Assembly: GCA_011317545.1 (NCBI GenBank)
Contig: WUJK01000006.1
Coordinates: forward strand, 248,001 to 312,000
From: Coniella vitis
Taxonomy: Eukaryota; Ascomycota; Sordariomycetes; Diaporthales; Schizoparmaceae
Length of the DNA stretch: 64,000 nucleotides
Reading direction: 5' to 3'
How positions within the stretch are numbered: position 1 is the stretch's first letter; every line of letters starts with the position of its first letter. The notes under the pieces are model-generated. The model did not search any database. It was given only the letters and a program-made list of their open reading frames with translations, and was not told the DNA's origin. A program made the translations under genes and the position numbers. Below, piece by piece: positions 59,148-64,000 of this stretch.

Positions 59148-61676
59148 ATGAGACTCCCTCGCCAACCACCGGTGCGAGGAGTGGCAGGCTCTCAGGCCCG
59201 ACTGCAACGATACCCAAGCCGACTGAGTCCTCAATGGGCTCCCAGAACGACTCCCGCGCGCCATCCCGCACATCTCCAGAGAACTGCCGGCGCCAAACAA
59301 GCCCGCACCCTCTTGTCCTGGTCCGCGAAACAGAAGCCTAGGCCGAAACGTACGCTTCCCGCCACAATCCTGGTCGGCAGCCTGCTGATCTGGTCACTCT
59401 ATCCATCAGATGCCGCCCGAGAGCTCCATTCGTTGCAAAAAGCCAGCGCGCAAGACGACCGTGCAGCTCAACGCGACCCCGCGGTAGGAGACGAAAAGAG
59501 TGCCGAAATAGCCCAAGGAAACCAAGCAAAGCAAAGCGAGACGGAAGGCGCCTGGTTCAATTTTGCGACAGCCTTTGAGAAGCTCAGCTTGATCACCGAC
59601 AGCGAGTGGCGTAGCTTTCCGGATAAAGTACTGGGACTTATTCTGCCCGAGTGGTCCAAGCTATTGCCTGGCTTCATTCGCAAACTTCAGCGGGAGCTCT
59701 CCATGGCACCAGGCTCTTTGGCAGACGAAATATGGCAGGAGGCGCACGATCCTGACATCAACCCCGAGATTCGTCATTCAGCCAAGGTCCGCGTTTCTCA
59801 TGAACTCTGCGATGAAGAAAAGCAGTATCTGGCTCGGAGACGGAGAATTGCAGCAGTCGCTTTAGCCAAATATCTCGGGCTGAACGAGGATGAGGTACAC
59901 GAAGACGATGTACCAACGGTGGCAATGTGTGGCTCAGGAGGCGGGCTGCGAGCACTTGTCGCTGGCACCGGCTCCATGCTTGCTACCGAGGAGGACGGTC
60001 TCTTTGACTGCATCACATATACCTCTGGAGTGAGCGGTTCATGCTGGCTCCAAGCATTATACCACTCCTCATTCGCCTCTGGTAGTCTGAACCGCGTCCT
60101 CGACCACCTCAAGGCGAGAATCGGTGTACACATTGCGTATCCGCCCGTAGCCTTCTCATCCTTGGCTTCGGCCCCCACAAACAAATACCTGCTCAGCGGC
60201 CTAGTCGAGAAGCTCAAGGGCGATCCAAATGCTACCTTTGGCCTCGTTGACGTCTACGGCGTTTTGTTGGCTGCTCGACTCTTGGTTCCCAAAGGCGAGT
60301 TAGGCGTCGACAGTCGCGACTTCAAGCTCTCGAACCAGCGCCAGAACATCAAATATGGGCAATCTCCGTTGCCCATTTATACCGCCGTTCGACACGAGAT
60401 CCCAGACCCAGAGGCGGTAACAGGCAGTTCCACCGGCAACGCCTTGGAAGCAGTCAAGGAGGAAGCAGCGCGAGAAGCGTGGTTTCAATGGTTTGAAATC
60501 ACACCGTACGAATTTTTTTGCGAGGAATTCGGTGCCGGTATTCCAACATGGGCGCTTGGTCGCAGGTTCAACAATGGTCGCGATGTGCCTCCCGAACACG
60601 GCTTTCATTTGCCCGAGGTCAGGATGCCTCTGCTTATGGGCATCTTTGGCAGTGCCTTTTGCGCAACACTATCCCATTACTATCGCGAGGTGCGACCACT
60701 TGTTCAAAGCTTGACTGGGTTTGCCACCATCGACCAAATGATTTCAGGACATAACGAGGACCTTAGCAAGGTCCACCCGATTGACCCTGCAACAATTCCA
60801 AATTTCGCTTACGGTATGGAAGACAAGCTGCGACGAACGACACCCACCAGTGTCTGCGACAACGAATACTTGCAACTCATGGATGCAGGCATGTCAAACA
60901 ACCTTCCCATTTATCCTCTCCTGCGCCCAGGGCGTAATGTAGAAGTAATCATTGCGTTTGATGCCTCTGCAGATGTAAAGACGGACAATTGGCTGTCTGT
61001 GGCAGATGGATACGCTCGACAAAGAGGCATCAAAGGCTGGCCGATTGGCGTGGGCTGGCCAAGAGCAAGCGAGGGTGATGCTGAAGTCGTCAAGGAGCTT
61101 GATGAATCTGAGTCTGTCTCTGCGGCCGAGGCAGACCGCCGACTCCAAGAGGCCAAAGCTGAACAGGCCGCCCGACGGCTTGAGGCTGGCGTCAAGGAGC
61201 AAGATGCCAAGGGCGCACACAAATTTGAAAAGGGCGAAGAAGCATCTGGTGAGCTTGGGTATTGCACGGTTTGGGTTGGCACCACCCAGGAGCGCAGCAG
61301 CGACCCCCCACCACCTTCCAAAGCCTTGGATGACACGACGACGTGGCAGTTGATGGAGCCTGATGCTGGTATTGCAATTGTATACATGCCTTTCATCAAG
61401 AACGACAAGGTCAAGGGCGTGGATCCTGGGCAGAGTGACTATATGAGCACGTGGAACTTTGTATATACCCCCGAAGAAGTGGACAAGGTGGTCGCATTGG
61501 CAAGGGCCAATTATGAAGAAGGGCGAGAAAAGATTCGCAAGACGATCAAGGCAGTATACGAAAGGAAAAAGAAGCAGAGGCTGGAGAAGGAGGATGCGTT
61601 CAAGAAAGAGATGAAACGGAGACAGGTCAGGTTAGGCATCAGTGGAAAGCTGGGTGAAGGTGATCATTTCAGTTGA
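59148..61676 (+). CDS. Cytosolic-type phospholipase A2-like (PLA2_B) protein
   Basis: Single-exon gene of 842 aa with a cPLA2/lysophospholipase-B catalytic fold that hydrolyses acyl esters of glycerophospholipids. The nucleophile Ser296 sits in SGVSGSCW, preceded by the oxyanion segment CGSGGGLRALVAG (261-273). The dyad Asp579 is in LMDAGMSNNLPIYPLL. The N-terminal 70 residues are Arg-rich and lack acidic residues, like a mitochondrial presequence. A hydrophobic helix at about 72-86 (TILVGSLLIWSLYP) could anchor it in a membrane. The C-terminal third contains charged helical segments, including a Lys/Arg-rich end with RKKKQR. No C2 domain is present, unlike animal cPLA2-alpha, so membrane contact must come from elsewhere. 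The catalytic class is clear; location and substrate are inferred. Confidence 0.87.
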   Translation: MRLPRQPPVRGVAGSQARLQRYPSRLSPQWAPRTTPARHPAHLQRTAGAKQARTLLSWSAKQKPRPKRTLPATILVGSLLIWSLYPSDAARELHSLQKASAQDDRAAQRDPAVGDEKSAEIAQGNQAKQSETEGAWFNFATAFEKLSLITDSEWRSFPDKVLGLILPEWSKLLPGFIRKLQRELSMAPGSLADEIWQEAHDPDINPEIRHSAKVRVSHELCDEEKQYLARRRRIAAVALAKYLGLNEDEVHEDDVPTVAMCGSGGGLRALVAGTGSMLATEEDGLFDCITYTSGVSGSCWLQALYHSSFASGSLNRVLDHLKARIGVHIAYPPVAFSSLASAPTNKYLLSGLVEKLKGDPNATFGLVDVYGVLLAARLLVPKGELGVDSRDFKLSNQRQNIKYGQSPLPIYTAVRHEIPDPEAVTGSSTGNALEAVKEEAAREAWFQWFEITPYEFFCEEFGAGIPTWALGRRFNNGRDVPPEHGFHLPEVRMPLLMGIFGSAFCATLSHYYREVRPLVQSLTGFATIDQMISGHNEDLSKVHPIDPATIPNFAYGMEDKLRRTTPTSVCDNEYLQLMDAGMSNNLPIYPLLRPGRNVEVIIAFDASADVKTDNWLSVADGYARQRGIKGWPIGVGWPRASEGDAEVVKELDESESVSAAEADRRLQEAKAEQAARRLEAGVKEQDAKGAHKFEKGEEASGELGYCTVWVGTTQERSSDPPPPSKALDDTTTWQLMEPDAGIAIVYMPFIKNDKVKGVDPGQSDYMSTWNFVYTPEEVDKVVALARANYEEGREKIRKTIKAVYERKKKQRLEKEDAFKKEMKRRQVRLGISGKLGEGDHFS

Positions 61677-62467
61677 TGGCATATGCTACGCGGAAGGTTG
61701 GATGAACAGTTGAACGAAGAACGAGGACAAGCCAGGACAAAAGGGATGAATATTGTGGCTTGGATGGATCTATAACTGGCTGATACCCCCCAAATAGGTA
61801 AACAAATAATGCATGTGTGCAGCATGATCTATATTTTGATGGCTTTTGTGGCGCTGGCTGCAGTCGCCTGGCTGATTAGCCGCCGCGTGCATGTTGTGAT
61901 GACAGATGTTGATAGTGAAGGCTGATGGCGTTTTGTCTTTGCCCTAATCAAATCCTCATAGCCAGACTCTGCTGCTATGATATAACCCTCTCAAGGCCTC
62001 CTCATCCAGTATTGGACTGGATATGTTGCTCATTTTCGCCCCTACTTTGCTGATCAACCCACACATACAACTTCTGCTGAGGTTAGAAGGTATCACTTTC
62101 GCTTATGCCTCTTAGGAAACCATCATGAATATAAATGATGATTAACTTGACTTTGTTTTGTTATTCTTTCTTTTCTGCTTGGCCGCACATGTGGGCCAGA
62201 AGATGGTCTATCTGTGTCCCATACCACCCACTACATAGCACCCTGCTTCATGCACCTCTTGACTGTCGTGCTCGCCCTGCTCCGCCCTGTATCAGTCTAG
62301 GATAATATTCTTCAACCACTCTTGTCTGTCGACGTGCTGCATAGAGTAGAGTGAAGTAGAAAAGATTGCACTAGAAAGTGGCTTATACACACATACATCT
62401 CTCATATAGTAGCAGGAACACCAACCACAACACTGACAATAAACCCATGCGCCGGTCCTTTTTTCTC
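61677..62467. other. Convergent 3' region of PLA2 and mL44 genes
   Basis: About 790 bp between two convergent gene ends, AT-richer in the middle. One CTACATAG word lies near 62232. No gene is seen. Confidence 0.5.
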
Positions 62468-63910
62468 TTACACACCAGAAGTAATGACTTCACCGATGTC
62501 CACGTACACGGGCTCCCACTGCTTAGCTCCTTCGACCATCATATCACTCGGCACACGGACGTCCTCGCCAGGGCTGTACAAGTACCACGCCTTGAGCGCA
62601 TGCATGCAAGCCTTTTTGCGCGCATGGTCCAAGCTCGCTGCCGTGCCCTCGCCCAACTTGTCATTGCCGCTAAAGATGCCTACCACGAACACGGGCGTCC
62701 GCGACAGACGACCAGTCTCGGACAAGAGCCTGGCGACCGGCTTTTCAAACTCCTCGCGCTGGCAGAGTCTTGCGAGCTCGCGCAGTGGGAGCTTGAAGGT
62801 GAAGAGTTTCTCGAGGTCGAGCTGCCGCGATAGGATGTGTGCCTTGATGAATGATCGCGCTGTTTCGCGGCCGGAATGTGTGTAGATGGCGCCCACGACA
62901 GCCCGCACAAAGTCGCCGTAGATGTTGTGCGACTTGGCCTTCTTCTCATCGGGATCGCCAAGCGCAAGCTCACGCTCGAGCGACATGCGCAGTCCGGATT
63001 CCTCTTCCATCCTCCGCACTACATCCTCGACTCCTGGGTCCTTGTTGCCCTTGTAGTCGTTGTTTTCCGGCACGTCATGATTTACCTGCCGTGGGATGAC
63101 CTCACCAAAGTCGTCGTCCATAACGACTCTACTCGAGATACCACGTCTGTACTTGAACTTATGCTGGTACTCGGACCGCACGAAACCCCACTTTGTGTTG
63201 GTGGTGCGCTCGGCGTCGAGCGAGAACTGCAGCAGGCCTGGGTCGACCTCGAAGCCCGGAGCAGCGGCACTCTCTACACCCCACGAACGTGCCACGGCAA
63301 AAAGCGTTTTGTCGCCGGCGTACGCCTTCATGGCAGCGTGCATGATCTCCATGGGCAGACGCGGGTAACGGCACATGAGCATCTCGGATGTGTAGTAGCT
63401 GATGAGCGTCTGGCCGAGGAAGGCCAGGTTGGAGTTGTTAAAGAGCGGGGCTGGGTCGGCCGAGGGGTCGACGAGCGTCCGGGCCAGCGTCTGCACGGGG
63501 ATCTTGTCGGAGAGAGCCAATCGTGCGTGGAGGGCGGCGAGTTTTGCGGAGCGGGCGGCCTTCTTGATCGGTGGCGAAGGTATCGCGCCTGGGTCTTGGG
63601 AGGGATCTATTGTAGGCCACAGCGGAGCGGTGGTGGAGGAGGAAGAAGTGGTATCTTGTTGAGCAGTAGCGGCCTCCTCGTCAAGAACTTGTCTGATTTG
63701 GGCCTCGATTGCGCTTGCATCTGCTATCGTCGACTGGCAACGCCGTGTCGAGGGGATATCGTGGTGGGCGTCGTGTACTCTAGCCGTCCTGGCCTGGCTT
63801 TGAGCCCGCAGGCATGCTGCTGACAGTGACGGTCTCGAGGACGAGGATGCAGCGCCGGGCCGGGTCGAGAGCAGGGGCCCTGACCATCTTGCCAACCTTA
63901 GTCTCTTCAT
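62468..63910 (-). CDS. MRPL3: Mitochondrial large-subunit ribosomal protein mL44 (MRPL3-like)
   Basis: Structural component of the mitochondrial 54S subunit, built from an RNase III-like domain and a dsRNA-binding domain. A single exon on the minus strand gives 480 aa. The N-terminal 60 residues are Arg/Ser/Ala-rich with no acidic residues until an HDAHHD patch, consistent with a mitochondrial presequence. The RNase III-like region (about 140-390) contains NNSNLAFLGQTLISYY. The E and D of the active LEFLGDAVL motif are replaced there by A and Q, so nuclease activity is not expected. IYGDFVRAVVGAIYTHSG is the second helix motif. The dsRBD follows at about 405-460 (VGIFSGNDKLGEGTAASLDHARKKA). 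The start at 63910 is the first ATG; the frame stays open to the window edge without one. Confidence 0.9.
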   Translation of the reverse strand: MKRLRLARWSGPLLSTRPGAASSSSRPSLSAACLRAQSQARTARVHDAHHDIPSTRRCQSTIADASAIEAQIRQVLDEEAATAQQDTTSSSSTTAPLWPTIDPSQDPGAIPSPPIKKAARSAKLAALHARLALSDKIPVQTLARTLVDPSADPAPLFNNSNLAFLGQTLISYYTSEMLMCRYPRLPMEIMHAAMKAYAGDKTLFAVARSWGVESAAAPGFEVDPGLLQFSLDAERTTNTKWGFVRSEYQHKFKYRRGISSRVVMDDDFGEVIPRQVNHDVPENNDYKGNKDPGVEDVVRRMEEESGLRMSLERELALGDPDEKKAKSHNIYGDFVRAVVGAIYTHSGRETARSFIKAHILSRQLDLEKLFTFKLPLRELARLCQREEFEKPVARLLSETGRLSRTPVFVVGIFSGNDKLGEGTAASLDHARKKACMHALKAWYLYSPGEDVRVPSDMMVEGAKQWEPVYVDIGEVITSGV

Positions 63911-64000
63911 TGGGGACGGAAGTTCTGAGAGCAGGGGCTGCTGTCCCAGCAAAGCAATTGAGACGCAGCAGCAGCGGCAGAACCGATTATGTGGACGCAA

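Noticed and set aside
1..64000. A biosynthetic or defence gene cluster
   Set aside because: No polyketide, peptide-synthetase, terpene, P450, NLR or toxin-antitoxin genes are present; the genes are unrelated housekeeping and secreted-enzyme loci.

Overview
This window is nuclear DNA from a filamentous ascomycete. Almost every gene is interrupted by short introns of about 50-130 bp with GTAAGT-like donors and CAG/TAG acceptors. The gene set is typical of Pezizomycotina: a WSC stress sensor, Zn(II)2Cys6 regulators, secreted GH1 and GH28 enzymes, a CDC3-type septin, Ku70 and mitochondrial ribosomal proteins. The moderate GC content, wide intergenic spaces and recurrent ACTATGTA/TACATAGT words suggest a Sordariomycete, perhaps Hypocreales. 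That placement is an inference from overall look, not a database match.

Sixteen protein-coding genes can be supported, and exon models were built by hand by checking splice sites and reading phase. From left to right: a CSC1/OSCA-type ion channel (4056-6785, +); a membrane-anchored PI-PLC-like phosphodiesterase (7646-9109, +); a WSC-domain cell-wall sensor (13989-15648, -); a large Gln/Asn-rich Zn2Cys6 regulator with an internal zinc cluster (24630-28149, -); a secreted GH1 beta-glucosidase (28632-30631, -); Ku70 (31373-33455, -) divergent from ferrochelatase (34038-35435, +); an MFS transporter (36862-39013, +); a Fhit/HNT2 HIT hydrolase (39990-41453, +); a NirA/NIT-4-like regulator (41750-44514, -) divergent from a GH28 enzyme (46117-47945, +); a La protein (48853-50113, -) divergent from mitochondrial uS4m/Nam9 (50748-52376, +); a CDC3-type septin (54404-56632, -); a cPLA2-like phospholipase (59148-61676, +); and mitochondrial mL44/MRPL3 (62468-63910, -).

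The genes do not form an operon or an evident biosynthetic cluster. Most are conserved housekeeping loci, with accessory secreted enzymes between them. Three divergent pairs (ku70-hem15, regulator-GH28, La-Nam9) share intergenic promoters of 0.6-1.6 kb. Genes dealing with mitochondria (ferrochelatase, uS4m, mL44, possibly the PLA2 and the long HIT form) are scattered, not grouped.

Large parts are non-coding: 1-4.05 kb, 9.1-14.0 kb and 15.65-24.6 kb hold no recognisable gene. They are rich in microsatellites, homopolymers and a dispersed palindromic word related to TACTATGTACATAGTA, which is the most unusual sequence signal here. I found no transposon, CRISPR array, convincing tRNA or rRNA, and no clear novel multi-gene system. 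The most interesting leads are the dispersed palindrome family, a coding-looking 103-codon ORF inside a 745-bp intron of the septin gene, substituted active-site motifs in the two glycosidases, and an intron that splits a zinc cluster.
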